From Mycolicibacterium parafortuitum (lineage in GTDB: Bacteria; Actinomycetota; Actinomycetes; Mycobacteriales; Mycobacteriaceae), in NCBI RefSeq assembly GCF_010725485.1, contig NZ_AP022598.1, positions 186,001 to 250,000 on the forward strand: a stretch of 64,000 nucleotides of DNA, written 5' to 3'. The notes beneath the pieces are model-generated. The model was not told the origin of the DNA. It worked only from the letters and a program-made list of their open reading frames with translations, and did no database searches. The position numbers were made by a program, and so were the translations under genes. Below are positions 18,236 through 27,479 of this stretch, in pieces. Within the stretch, counting starts at the first letter, position 1. Every line of letters begins with the position of its first letter.

Positions 18236-20862
18236 CCGCGCCGCCGGCAGCTTTGACGCCCAGCCGGGATCGCATCGCCTCTTGCCCGGCCGGGGACGTG
18301 CTCGCGCTGCTCGGCACCTCGATCGACGGGCTGTCGAGCGCCGAGGCCCAGGCGCGGCTGCGCGGCATGGGGGCCAACGTGGTGCGCACCCATACCGTCA
18401 GCGCGCTTGCCGTGCTGCGCCGTCAGCTCGCCAACGCCCTGCTCGGCCTGCTCGCGGTGACCGCTGCACTGTCCTATTTCCTCGGCGACTCCACCCAGGC
18501 GGTCATCATCGGGGTCATCCTGATGATCAGCGTCGGACTCGGGTTCTTCAACGAGTACCGCGCCGAGAGAGCCTCTGCGGCAATGCATTCAGCGATACGG
18601 CACACTGCGGTGGCGCGGCGGGACGGGACGTTTCGCCGCATCGACGTCAGCGAGCTGGTGCCCGGCGACGTGATCCGGCTGACCATCGGCGAGCTGGTGC
18701 CCGCCGACGTCCGCCTCATCGACGTCACCGGGTTGGAGTGCAACGAGGGCATCCTCACCGGGGAATCGGCGGTGGTCGAGAAGGTCACCGCCCCGGTTCC
18801 CGCGGGATCGGCGCCCGCGGACTGCGTCGACCTGGCCTACATGGGCACGGTGGTCACCGCCGGTGAAGCGATAGCGGTGGTGTTCGCCACCGGCCCCAAA
18901 GCCGAATTCGGGCGTATCGCCGTGGGATTGGCCCAGAGTGCGCCCGAAACCGCGTTCCAGGCCGGACTGCGGCGGTTCTCCTATCTGCTGTTGCGGGTGG
19001 CGCTCACGCTCACCGTGGTGATCTTCGTGACCAACATGCTGCTCGGCCGTTCACTGATCGATTCGGCGTTGTTCGGGTTGGCCATCGCCGTCGGCATCAC
19101 CCCGCAGCTGCTGCCCGCCATCGTCAGCACCAGCCTGGCGACCGGGTCGCGCCGGCTTGCCAAGGACAAGGTTCTGGTCAAACGACTGGTGTGCATCGAG
19201 GACCTCGGCGACATCGACGTCCTGATCACCGACAAGACCGGGACGCTGACCGACGGGCAGGTGACGTTCGTCGACGCCGTCACCCCGGCCGGTCAGCACT
19301 CGGACCCGTTGGTGCGCAGAGGAATTCTGGCCACCGATGTCGATCCGGCAGCAGGGGGCGCGAGCGCCAACGATCTCGACGCGGCGCTGTGGGCGGGCCG
19401 GCGCCCGCTGCCCGATGTCACCCGGGTGGCCTTCCTGCCGTTCGACCACGACCGGCGCGCCAGCTCCGCGCTCGTCGACGACGGCCCCACCCGGATCCTG
19501 GTCGTCAAGGGCGCCCCCGAGCAGGTGATGGCGCGCTGCGCCGAAGTCCACCCGCAGGCCCAGCAGACCCTGGCGGAGCTGTTCGCCGACGGCCGCCGGG
19601 TGGTCGCGGTGGCCTCCCGCTCCGCGGCCACACTGACGGAACTGAGCGCCGACGACGAGACGGGGCTGACCCTCGACGGGTTCCTCGTCTTCGCCGACAA
19701 CCCCAAACCCGCGGCGCGGGAATCACTGGCCCGGCTCGCGGCGCTGGGCATCGAGGTCAAAATCGCCACCGGGGACAATCCGCGGGTCGCCGAGAAGGTC
19801 TGTGCAGAACTGGGTTTGGCCTCGCGGGGCACCCTGACCGGAACCGAGCTCGAGCAACTCGACGACAGCGAGATCGACGCCGCGGCCCGCGACCACACCA
19901 TCTTCGCCCGCATCTCGCCCACCCAGAAGGCCCGGATCGTGTCGTCGCTGCGGCGCACCGGCCGCTCGATCGGGTTCCTCGGTGACGGCGTCAACGACGC
20001 GCTGGCCCTGCACGCCGCCGACGTCGGTATCTCGGTGGACACCGCGACCGATATCGCCAAGGACGCCGCCGACGTGGTGCTGCTGGAGAAGGACCTCGGT
20101 GTGCTGGCCACCGGCGTCGCCGAGGGCAGGCGGATCTTCGCGAACACCGTCAAGTACGTGCTGATGGGAACATCGAGCAACTTCGGCAACATGTTCAGCG
20201 CCGCGGCGGCCTCGGCGGTGCTGCCGTTCCTGCCGATGCTGCCGGGCCAGATCCTGCTCAACAACCTGCTCTACGACACCTCGCAGCTCGCGATCCCGGC
20301 CGACCGGGTCGACGAGGAGCAGCTGCACGCGCCCGCGCACTGGGACATCGGGTTCATCCGCCGGTTCATGCTGACGTTCGGCCCGGTCAGCTCGCTGTTC
20401 GACTTCCTGACGTTCGGGTTGATGCTCGGAGTTCTGCACGCCGGTCCGGCGGAGTTCCGCACCGGCTGGTTCGTCGAGTCGCTGGCCACCCAGACGCTGA
20501 TCATCTTCGCCATCCGCACCAGGAAGGTGCCGTTCCTGCGCAGCAGGCCCGCCGGCGCGCTGGTGCTGTCGACCGGGCTGGTGATCGCCGTCGGCATCGC
20601 GGTGACCGTCTCCCCCGTCGCCGCGAACCTGGGTTTCACACCGCTGCCCTGGCAGTTCTTCGCCGCGCTGGTGGCGCTGACGGTCGCCTACCTGGTCCTC
20701 GTCGACATCACCAAGACGATGTTCTACGCCGAACCGATGCGTGCCGCCGGTCCACCCGGCCGCACCCGCGGCCACACCCATCGGGTGCACCGGCGGGCGG
20801 CTCGGTTCAACGCGAAGCGGGCGGGGCAGCCCAGCACCAAGGCCGATGACCAAGGACCCTAG
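18232..20862 (+). CDS. MgtA-like (P3B) magnesium-type P-type ATPase
   Basis: An 876-aa cation ATPase with all P-type signatures: TGES in the actuator loop (NEGILTGESAVV), the phosphorylation site DKTGTLTDG and the hinge GDGVNDALAL. The membrane segment before the phosphorylation domain reads AIAVGITPQLLPAIVSTSLA. This matches the GLTPEMLPMIV pattern of Mg2+-importing MgtA/MgtB pumps rather than the PEGLP/PEALP of calcium pumps or the CPC of heavy-metal pumps. The N-terminus has a cation-ATPase N domain (LSSAEAQARLRGMGANVV). The ATG overlaps the ppsA stop, so the two are co-transcribed. The transported ion is inferred. Confidence 0.85.
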   Translation: MTAPPAALTPSRDRIASCPAGDVLALLGTSIDGLSSAEAQARLRGMGANVVRTHTVSALAVLRRQLANALLGLLAVTAALSYFLGDSTQAVIIGVILMISVGLGFFNEYRAERASAAMHSAIRHTAVARRDGTFRRIDVSELVPGDVIRLTIGELVPADVRLIDVTGLECNEGILTGESAVVEKVTAPVPAGSAPADCVDLAYMGTVVTAGEAIAVVFATGPKAEFGRIAVGLAQSAPETAFQAGLRRFSYLLLRVALTLTVVIFVTNMLLGRSLIDSALFGLAIAVGITPQLLPAIVSTSLATGSRRLAKDKVLVKRLVCIEDLGDIDVLITDKTGTLTDGQVTFVDAVTPAGQHSDPLVRRGILATDVDPAAGGASANDLDAALWAGRRPLPDVTRVAFLPFDHDRRASSALVDDGPTRILVVKGAPEQVMARCAEVHPQAQQTLAELFADGRRVVAVASRSAATLTELSADDETGLTLDGFLVFADNPKPAARESLARLAALGIEVKIATGDNPRVAEKVCAELGLASRGTLTGTELEQLDDSEIDAAARDHTIFARISPTQKARIVSSLRRTGRSIGFLGDGVNDALALHAADVGISVDTATDIAKDAADVVLLEKDLGVLATGVAEGRRIFANTVKYVLMGTSSNFGNMFSAAAASAVLPFLPMLPGQILLNNLLYDTSQLAIPADRVDEEQLHAPAHWDIGFIRRFMLTFGPVSSLFDFLTFGLMLGVLHAGPAEFRTGWFVESLATQTLIIFAIRTRKVPFLRSRPAGALVLSTGLVIAVGIAVTVSPVAANLGFTPLPWQFFAALVALTVAYLVLVDITKTMFYAEPMRAAGPPGRTRGHTHRVHRRAARFNAKRAGQPSTKADDQGP

Positions 20863-20919
20863 ACGGGCGCGCGGTGTAGCGCATAGCGTCGGAAGGCGCA
20901 CCCTCGATCGGAGCCCGCG

Positions 20920-21711
20920 ATGACAGCCGCGAACACCTCTGGACCCGTGGTCGCCGGCATCGACGGTTCGCCGGCGGCACTGCACGCGGCGCTGTGGGCG
21001 GTCACCGAAGCCACCGCCCGCGCAACCACACTGCGGTTGGTCTACGTGCTCACCCCGGCCGACCGCACCGCCCCCGAATACGCCGAGGACGTCGCGCGCG
21101 CCCACGCCGCCCTGGACACCGCGCGCACCACGGTCGAGGTCGTCGACGCCCCGGTGACGGTCGAGACCGCGATCCTGGACGGCCCGGCCTCGGAAGCGCT
21201 GATCACCGAATCGTCCGGGGCACAGCTCATTTGTGTCGGCACGGTCGGTATCGGCCGGTACGCCCGATCCGTCGTCGGCTCCACTGCGGCCGACCTCGCC
21301 GAGAAGGCGCACTGCCCGGTCGCGGTGATCCGCACCGACCTGCACCCGCAGGCGCCGGTGCACTGGATCATCGTCGGGATCGACCGGCCCGGCGACGACG
21401 CGGTCGCGGAGTACGCGCTGCGCGAGGCGGCGCTGCGCCATGCCCCGGTGTTGGCCCTCGGCGGCGGGGCGACCGCCTCCGCGGAAACACTGGAGGACCG
21501 GATCCGGCCCTGGCGCACACGCCATCCCGACGTCCACATCTATCCGATCGCCGGGGCGGGAGACGCCGCGCAGTTCCTCAACAGGAATGACGAACCCGTC
21601 GTGCTGGCGGTGATCGGCCCCGACGAAACCGGCGACCTCGCGCAGATCGTGGGGCACGGCCATTCCCTGTTCCGGCACGGCGCCGCCTCGGTGCTCGTGG
21701 TCCGACCCTGA
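20920..21711 (+). CDS. Universal stress protein, tandem USP with degenerate second domain
   Basis: A 263-aa protein with two USP folds. The first begins VVAGIDGSPAALHAALWA and ends with CVGTVGIGRYARSVVGSTA, keeping a nucleotide-loop-like stretch. The second starts HWIIVGIDRPGDDAVAEYA but its C-terminal loop (VGHGHSLFRHGAASVLVV) lacks the G-x2-G-x9-G pattern, so it probably does not bind ATP. GGAG lies 6 nt before the ATG. It lies 57 bp after the MgtA-like gene and 27 bp before the next stress protein, consistent with one operon. Confidence 0.85.
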   Translation: MTAANTSGPVVAGIDGSPAALHAALWAVTEATARATTLRLVYVLTPADRTAPEYAEDVARAHAALDTARTTVEVVDAPVTVETAILDGPASEALITESSGAQLICVGTVGIGRYARSVVGSTAADLAEKAHCPVAVIRTDLHPQAPVHWIIVGIDRPGDDAVAEYALREAALRHAPVLALGGGATASAETLEDRIRPWRTRHPDVHIYPIAGAGDAAQFLNRNDEPVVLAVIGPDETGDLAQIVGHGHSLFRHGAASVLVVRP

Positions 21712-21738
21712 TCCACCGGCAACCCCAGGAGGCAGAAC

Positions 21739-22635
21739 GTGTCCGAAACAGCAACAGACATCGGGATTCTCGTCGCCGTCGACGGCTCACCGGAGTCCGA
21801 CGCCGCGGTGCGGTGGGCAGCACGAGAAGCCGTGCTGCGCAACCGGCCGGTGACCCTGATCCACGTCGTGGCGCCCATCGTGGTCACCTGGCCGATCGAC
21901 GGCGTGATGACGAGCTACTACGAGTGGCAGGAAGAAAACGCCCGCACCGTGGTCACCGCGGCGGAGAAGGCGCTAACCGCCGCCGCGGGCGACCACACGC
22001 TGGCCGCGGTCAACATCGAGATCCGCCACGACGCCATCGTCCCGGAGCTCACCGCCGCGTCCGAGCACGCCGATCTGCTGGTGATCGGCAGCCGCGGGCT
22101 CGGTCGCGTCGGCGGGGCGCTGCTCGGCTCGATCAGCCGTACCCTGCTCCACCATGCGCGCTGCCCCGTCGTCGTCACCAAGGAAGCCGTCACCAAGGAA
22201 GCCGGGGCCGGGACGCCACGCGACACGTTGCCGGTACTGCTCGGCATCGACGGCTCCCCGGCGTCGGAGAACGCGACGGCGTTCGCCTTCTCCGAGGCGT
22301 CGTTCCGTGGCGTCGACCTGATCGCACTGCACGCGTGGAGCGATGTCGCGGTCTTCCCGGCACTCGGGATGGACTGGCACACCTACGAACAACAGGGCCA
22401 CGAGATTCTCGCCGAGCGCCTCGCCGGCTGGCAGGAGCGCTACCCCGACGTCCACGTGCAGCGCCGCCTGGTCAGCGACAAACCGGCGCACTGGCTTATC
22501 GAGGAATCCGAGAACGTCCAACTCGTGGTCGTCGGCAGCCGCGGCCGCGGCGGTCTCGCCGGCATGCTGCTCGGCTCGGTCAGCACCGCTGTCGCCGAAT
22601 CGGCACTCGCGCCGGTCGCGGTCCTTCGTGGCTGA
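21739..22635 (+). CDS. Universal stress protein, tandem USP domains
   Basis: A 298-aa two-domain stress protein with intact nucleotide loops in both halves (GSRGLGRVGGALLGS near residue 118 and [15 protein letters not shown] near 270). The GTG start has AGGAGG 6 nt upstream. Between the two domains the linker contains a perfect 15-bp tandem duplication (22174-22188 and 22189-22203) that doubles the residues VTKEA. Its 3' end overlaps the GTG of the P1B ATPase by 8 bp, so the two proteins are translationally coupled. Confidence 0.9.
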   Translation: MSETATDIGILVAVDGSPESDAAVRWAAREAVLRNRPVTLIHVVAPIVVTWPIDGVMTSYYEWQEENARTVVTAAEKALTAAAGDHTLAAVNIEIRHDAIVPELTAASEHADLLVIGSRGLGRVGGALLGSISRTLLHHARCPVVVTKEAVTKEAGAGTPRDTLPVLLGIDGSPASENATAFAFSEASFRGVDLIALHAWSDVAVFPALGMDWHTYEQQGHEILAERLAGWQERYPDVHVQRRLVSDKPAHWLIEESENVQLVVVGSRGRGGLAGMLLGSVSTAVAESALAPVAVLRG

Positions 22636-24946
22636 TGCCACCGGCCGGTTGCGGGCCCTGCTGGAGCCCGCGCTGGTAGTCCTCACCGTCGGGGCGCTGG
22701 CCGCCGGCGGTGTCGCCTGGCTGGTGAGCGCCCGCACGGTCGCCGACATCTGCTGGGCCGTAGGCACTCTGATCGCCGTCGTCCCCGCGGTGGCGTGGGT
22801 GCTCGGCGCGCTGCGGCAGGGCCGGCTCGGCGTCGACCTGATCGCGGTGCTGTCTCTGGTCGGCACACTGTGGGTCGGCGAGTATCTCGCGGGCTCGCTC
22901 ATCGCGGTGATGCTGGCGGGTGGCCGGGCCCTCGAGTCCGCCGCGTCCAGACGCGCCTCGCGCGACCTCAAGGCGCTGCTCGAACGGGCGCCGCGGTTCG
23001 CGCGCCGCCGGGTCGGCGACCAGGTCACCACGGTTGCCCTCGACGAGGTGGCCGCAGGCGATCTGCTCGTCATCGCACCCGGGGACGTGGTGCCGGTCGA
23101 CGGCCGGGTCGCCGACGTGGCGGCGGTGCTCGACGAGTCGGCGCTGACCGGCGAACCCCTGCACGTGGAACGGCCCGTCGGGGACGCGGTCCGCAGCGGG
23201 GTGGTCAACGCCGGCGGCGCGTTCGAGCTCAGGGCCACCGCCACCGCCGACGACAGCACCTACGCCGGCATCGTCCGGTTGGCTCAGCAGGCCGGCGCCG
23301 AGAGTGCACCGGTGGTGCGTCTGGCCGACCGCTACGCGGCCTTCTTCCTGCCGCTGGCCCTTCTGATGGCCGGCGCGGCGTGGCTGGCCAGCGGCTCGGC
23401 GGTGCGTGCGGTGGCCGTGCTGGTGGTGGCCACCCCGTGCCCGCTGCTGCTGGCGGCGCCGGTGGCCATCGTGTCCGGGCTGTCGCGGGCGTCCCGGGTC
23501 GGGGTGGTGATCCGCAGCGGCGGCGCGCTGGAGAACCTGGGCCACGCCTCGACGTTGGTGATGGACAAGACCGGCACGCTGACGATGGGTCGCCCGCAGG
23601 TCGTCGACGTCGTCGCGGCGCCGGGCACCGACGCCGGCGAGATCCTGCGGCTGGCCGCCTCGGTGGACCAGCTGTCCCAGCATGTGCTCGCCGAAGCCAT
23701 CGTCACCGAGGCGACGGCCCGCGGACTGCAGCTGTCGCTGCCCACCGACTCCGCCGAGGAGGCGGGCCGCGGGGTGAGCGCCACCTTGGACGGCGTCCGC
23801 GTCACCGTCGGGAAGCTGAGTGACACCGCCACCGCCACCGCCGAGTGGATGCAGACCGCGCTCAGCCGCGCCCGGCTCGACAATGCGGCGATGGTCTGGG
23901 TCGCCGTCGACGTCGCACCGCGCGGTGCCGTGCTGCTGCGGGATCCGTTACGCCGGCAGGCCCCCCGGACGATGCGCAGACTGCGCGGCGCCGGGATCGA
24001 CCGGCTGGTGATGCTCACCGGCGACCGGGCCGAGCCCGCGCGTGAAGTCGCCACCGTGCTCGGCCTCGACGAGGTCTACGCCCAGCAGACCCCCGCCGAC
24101 AAGGTCGCCGCGGTGCGCGCCGAACGCGAACGTGCGGTGACGGTGATGGTCGGTGACGGCATCAACGACGCGCCCGCGCTGGCCGCCGCCACCGTGGGGG
24201 TGGCGATGGGTGCGCGCGGCGCCACCGCGTCGTCGGAGGCCGCCGACGTGGTGCTGACCACCGACCGGCTCGACCGCCTCGCCGACGCGATGGACATCGC
24301 GCGGTGGTCGCGGCGCATCGCCGTGCAGTCCGCCGTGGTCGGCATGACGTTGTCGGTCGCGGCGATGGCGGCGGCCGCGTTCGGCCTGCTTCCCCCGGCG
24401 GCCGGCGCGTTGCTGCAGGAGGCCATCGACGTGTCGGTGATCCTCAACGCGCTGCGCGCACTGCGCCCCAATCCGCGCACCACGGTGCCGCTGCCGGCGG
24501 ACACCGAGGCGATGCTGCGCGGGTTCGCCGCCGAGCACGACGAACTGCGCGAGGCCCTCGCCCAGATCCGGGACAGCGCAGACCGACTGGCACAGAGCCC
24601 CGATGAGGCCGCGCTGGACTCGGTGCGCCGCACCAACCGGCTGCTGGTCGAACGGATACTGCCGCACGAACGCGCCGAGGAGACCGCGCTGTACCCGGCG
24701 CTGGCCTCACCGCTGCGCAGCGGTGAGGCGACCGCCACCATGAGCCGCACCCACGCCGAGATCCAGCGGCTCGCCGACCGCATCGGCACGCACGTGCAAC
24801 TGGCCGAGCAGGCCGGCGGGATCCAGCCCGAACAGGTCGAGGATCTGCTGGCATGCCTCTACGGCCTCTACGCCGTGCTACGCCTGCATTTCACCCAGGA
24901 AGAGGAGAACTACTTCGCGCTGGCCGACGACGACCCCGAGGGCTGA
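22628..24946 (+). CDS. P1B-5-type metal ATPase with C-terminal hemerythrin domain
   Basis: This 772-aa protein is a heavy-metal P-type ATPase followed by a hemerythrin-like domain. ATPase features are LTGE in the actuator, a TPC metal-site motif (VVATPCPLLLAAP), the phosphorylation site MDKTGTLTMG and GDGINDAPAL. There is no N-terminal metal-binding HMA domain. From about residue 624 a four-helix hemerythrin region carries His/Glu ligand candidates in AAEHDEL, LPHERAEETALYP, SRTHAEI and LRLHFTQEEENYF. TPC plus a hemerythrin tail defines the P1B-5 subgroup, for which iron or nickel/cobalt transport has been proposed. A diiron site in the tail could sense oxygen or iron; that is an inference. 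Confidence 0.87.
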   Translation: MADATGRLRALLEPALVVLTVGALAAGGVAWLVSARTVADICWAVGTLIAVVPAVAWVLGALRQGRLGVDLIAVLSLVGTLWVGEYLAGSLIAVMLAGGRALESAASRRASRDLKALLERAPRFARRRVGDQVTTVALDEVAAGDLLVIAPGDVVPVDGRVADVAAVLDESALTGEPLHVERPVGDAVRSGVVNAGGAFELRATATADDSTYAGIVRLAQQAGAESAPVVRLADRYAAFFLPLALLMAGAAWLASGSAVRAVAVLVVATPCPLLLAAPVAIVSGLSRASRVGVVIRSGGALENLGHASTLVMDKTGTLTMGRPQVVDVVAAPGTDAGEILRLAASVDQLSQHVLAEAIVTEATARGLQLSLPTDSAEEAGRGVSATLDGVRVTVGKLSDTATATAEWMQTALSRARLDNAAMVWVAVDVAPRGAVLLRDPLRRQAPRTMRRLRGAGIDRLVMLTGDRAEPAREVATVLGLDEVYAQQTPADKVAAVRAERERAVTVMVGDGINDAPALAAATVGVAMGARGATASSEAADVVLTTDRLDRLADAMDIARWSRRIAVQSAVVGMTLSVAAMAAAAFGLLPPAAGALLQEAIDVSVILNALRALRPNPRTTVPLPADTEAMLRGFAAEHDELREALAQIRDSADRLAQSPDEAALDSVRRTNRLLVERILPHERAEETALYPALASPLRSGEATATMSRTHAEIQRLADRIGTHVQLAEQAGGIQPEQVEDLLACLYGLYAVLRLHFTQEEENYFALADDDPEG

Positions 24947-24951
24947 CCGGA

Positions 24952-26412
24952 TCAGCGCGCGTCGAGGCACACCCGGTGGGCCGCGGCGACCGTGTCGGGC
25001 AGCGGCGCCCCGGTGTCGAGCGGATACGCACCCGGCCAGTCCGTCTCCCACCGCGACAGCTCGGCCGCCAGTTCCGGGGTGGCGTCCGAGGTCGTCGGCC
25101 CCCGGTGCGCGATCCGCCGCTGGGCCTCGGGAACCGGTACGGTGCACCGCAGTTCGACGAGCGCGGAGTGTGTTTCCGCCGCGACGGCGTGTGCGCGGTC
25201 GCGGTGCCCGGCGTCGCGCCAGGTGCCGTCCAGCACCACCGAATGCCCGGCCCCGAGCCAGCCGCGCGCCCGGTCCAGCACCTCGTCGTAGACCGCCGAC
25301 ACGTTCTCCTCGGAGTAGAGACCGGCGCCGAGGTCCCCGGCCCGGCCGTGCACCGCGCCGGCGCGGATCAGCTCGCGCCGCACGTCGTCGGTCGAGATCA
25401 CCTGTGCGTCAAGCGCTTCGGCCAGCCCGCGGGCCACGGTGGTCTTTCCCGTGCCGGGGCCGCCGCCGACCATCACCAGCCGCACCGCACCCGACCTCAG
25501 ATGCGACCGCGCCATCGAGAGGTGGTGTCGCGCCTCGGGGACCGAGTCGTCGCGGCCCTGGCCGGCGCGCACACAGTCGGTCTTGGCGCGCACGGTCGCG
25601 CGGTAGGCGATGCAGAAGTGCCGCAGGGAGGCCGGGGCGGCGTCGCCGGCGCGGCGGCAGTACTCGTCGAGGAACAGCGCACCGAGGTCGGGACGGCCGA
25701 GGAATTCCAGATCCATCGCCAGGAATGCCGCGTCGTCGACCCCGTCGACGTAGCGGAGTTGGTCGTCGAACTCCAGGCAGTCCAGCATCACCGGCCCGTC
25801 CGCGGTGCAGAAGATGTCCTGGGCCAACAGATCTCCGTGCCCGTCGACGACCCGGCCGTCCGTGATCCGGCCCGCGTAGAGAGCCCCACGGCCGGCCAGA
25901 TACCGCTCGGCGCGGCACGCGATCTCGGCCAGGGACGCCTCGTCGAGCAGCGTCCCCGCGTGCCGCCGCAGCTCGGTCACATTGTGCCGCCACCGCCGTG
26001 TCAGCGCCTCGACGGTGGCCTCGTGGTCGATCTGCGGTCCGCGGTCGGCGCCGCGATGGAACCCGGCCAGGATCCCGGCGATCGTCACCAGCCATCCCCG
26101 GACGTCGTCGCCGGCGCGCACCAGCGCGGCCAGCCGCTCGCTGTCGGGATACCTGCGCATCACGATCACCGGCTCCGGCTCACCGGCCGGCGACCGGTAG
26201 GACCCCAGACCGAGATACGCCTCGGGGGCCAGCCGCCGGTTCAGCTCCAGCTCCCGGCGGCACGCGGCCTCTCGCTTGTCGCTGGTGCCGAAGTCGAGGA
26301 AGTCGGTGCACACCGGTTTCTTCACCTTGTACGCACGGTCGCCCACCAGCACGACCAGCCCGGTGTGTGTCTCGTGGAGTTCGGCGCCGAGATCGCCGCG
26401 GTCCGGGCTCAC
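24952..26412 (-). CDS. Aminoglycoside-phosphotransferase-like / AAA ATPase fusion (Rv2004c-like)
   Basis: A 486-aa two-part protein. The N-terminal half resembles an APH/choline-kinase fold with the catalytic-type motif VDGHGDLLAQDIF (about residue 187) and a downstream acidic cluster MLDCLEFDDQLRY. The C-terminal half is a P-loop kinase-like domain with GGGPGTGKTTVARGLAE (about residue 316). The architecture matches Rv2004c, a DosR-regulon protein of unknown substrate. It shares ATGA with the alcohol dehydrogenase upstream, and together with the hibernation factor it forms a three-gene minus-strand operon. The phosphorylated substrate is unknown. Confidence 0.82.
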   Translation of the reverse strand: MSPDRGDLGAELHETHTGLVVLVGDRAYKVKKPVCTDFLDFGTSDKREAACRRELELNRRLAPEAYLGLGSYRSPAGEPEPVIVMRRYPDSERLAALVRAGDDVRGWLVTIAGILAGFHRGADRGPQIDHEATVEALTRRWRHNVTELRRHAGTLLDEASLAEIACRAERYLAGRGALYAGRITDGRVVDGHGDLLAQDIFCTADGPVMLDCLEFDDQLRYVDGVDDAAFLAMDLEFLGRPDLGALFLDEYCRRAGDAAPASLRHFCIAYRATVRAKTDCVRAGQGRDDSVPEARHHLSMARSHLRSGAVRLVMVGGGPGTGKTTVARGLAEALDAQVISTDDVRRELIRAGAVHGRAGDLGAGLYSEENVSAVYDEVLDRARGWLGAGHSVVLDGTWRDAGHRDRAHAVAAETHSALVELRCTVPVPEAQRRIAHRGPTTSDATPELAAELSRWETDWPGAYPLDTGAPLPDTVAAAHRVCLDAR

Positions 26413-27467
26413 CCGGACGCCGACTGGGTCGCCGTCACCAGCACCTTCAACGCCCCGGAGTTCGCGGCGTCACTGAAAACCTCATAGGCCGTGTCGAATT
26501 CGTCCATGGTGAAACGGTGGGTGACCATCGGCGAGGTGTCGAGCCTGCCGGAGGCGACCAGCCCGATCAAGGTGGGCGTGGAGAACGTGTCCACCAGCCC
26601 GGTCGTGATGGTCAGGTTCTTACTCCAGATCTGCTCCAGATGCAGGGTGGCCGGGGCGCCGTGCACCCCGATGTTGGCGACGTGCCCGCCCGGACGCACC
26701 AGGCGCACCGACTCCTCGAAGGTCTCGGGCACACCGACGGCCTCCATCACCACGTCGGCTCCGAGCCCCGCGGTCAGTTCGTCGATGACGTCACGGGCCG
26801 ACTGCGTTCCGGAGTTCACGGTGAGGTCGGCGCCCAGCGCGCGCGCAGCGTCCAACCGGGCGTCGGCGAGATCGATCGCCACGATGTGGCTGGGGCTGTA
26901 CAGCTTCGCGGTGAGGATCGCGGCCAGGCCGATCGGCCCGGCGCCGACGATCGCGACCACGTCGCCCGGGGCGACGGTGCCGGCGAGCACACCGACTTCG
27001 TAGGAGGTGGGCAGGATGTCGGCCAGCACGATCATCTGCTCATCGCTGACCCCGGGCGGCACCCGGTGGGTCGAGTTGTCGGCGAACGGCACCCGGACGT
27101 ACTCGGCCTGGGTGCCGTCGATGTAGCGGCCAAGGATCCACCCGCCACCTCCCAGGCACTGGCCGTAGTGGCCCTGCCTGCAGTACCGGCACGCCCCGCA
27201 CGAGCTGACACAGGAGACCAGCACCCGGTCCCCGACCGACAGCGTCTGCACGGCGGCGCCGGTCGCGGTGACGGTGCCGACCGCCTCGTGGCCGAGGATC
27301 CGTCCCGACTCCACCTCCGGCACATCCCCTTTGAGGATGTGCAGATCGGTGCCACAGATCGTCACCGCGTCGACGCGGACGATCGCATCACCGGCGTGCA
27401 AGATCTGCGGGTCGGGAACCTCCTGCCAGAAGCGGCGTCCGGGTCCGTCGTACACCATCGCGAACAT
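26409..27467 (-). CDS. Zinc-dependent medium-chain alcohol dehydrogenase
   Basis: A 352-aa MDR-family dehydrogenase that would oxidise an alcohol or reduce an aldehyde with NAD(P). Catalytic zinc ligands appear in CGTDLH and GHEAVG. The structural zinc lobe is complete (Cys pattern in CGACRYCRQGHYGQC, about residues 92-106). The Rossmann loop is VAIVGAGPIGLAAI. It lies 12 bp downstream of the hibernation-factor gene and overlaps the kinase/ATPase fusion by 4 bp. Regenerating NAD under low oxygen is a plausible role given the operon. Confidence 0.88.
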   Translation of the reverse strand: MFAMVYDGPGRRFWQEVPDPQILHAGDAIVRVDAVTICGTDLHILKGDVPEVESGRILGHEAVGTVTATGAAVQTLSVGDRVLVSCVSSCGACRYCRQGHYGQCLGGGGWILGRYIDGTQAEYVRVPFADNSTHRVPPGVSDEQMIVLADILPTSYEVGVLAGTVAPGDVVAIVGAGPIGLAAILTAKLYSPSHIVAIDLADARLDAARALGADLTVNSGTQSARDVIDELTAGLGADVVMEAVGVPETFEESVRLVRPGGHVANIGVHGAPATLHLEQIWSKNLTITTGLVDTFSTPTLIGLVASGRLDTSPMVTHRFTMDEFDTAYEVFSDAANSGALKVLVTATQSASG

Positions 27468-27479
27468 GTCGCACCCCTT

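Noticed and set aside
20848..20868. AGGACCCTAGACGGG after the MgtA-like gene considered as a DosR box
   Set aside because: The second half-site is GGG instead of CCC, so the motif is not matched.
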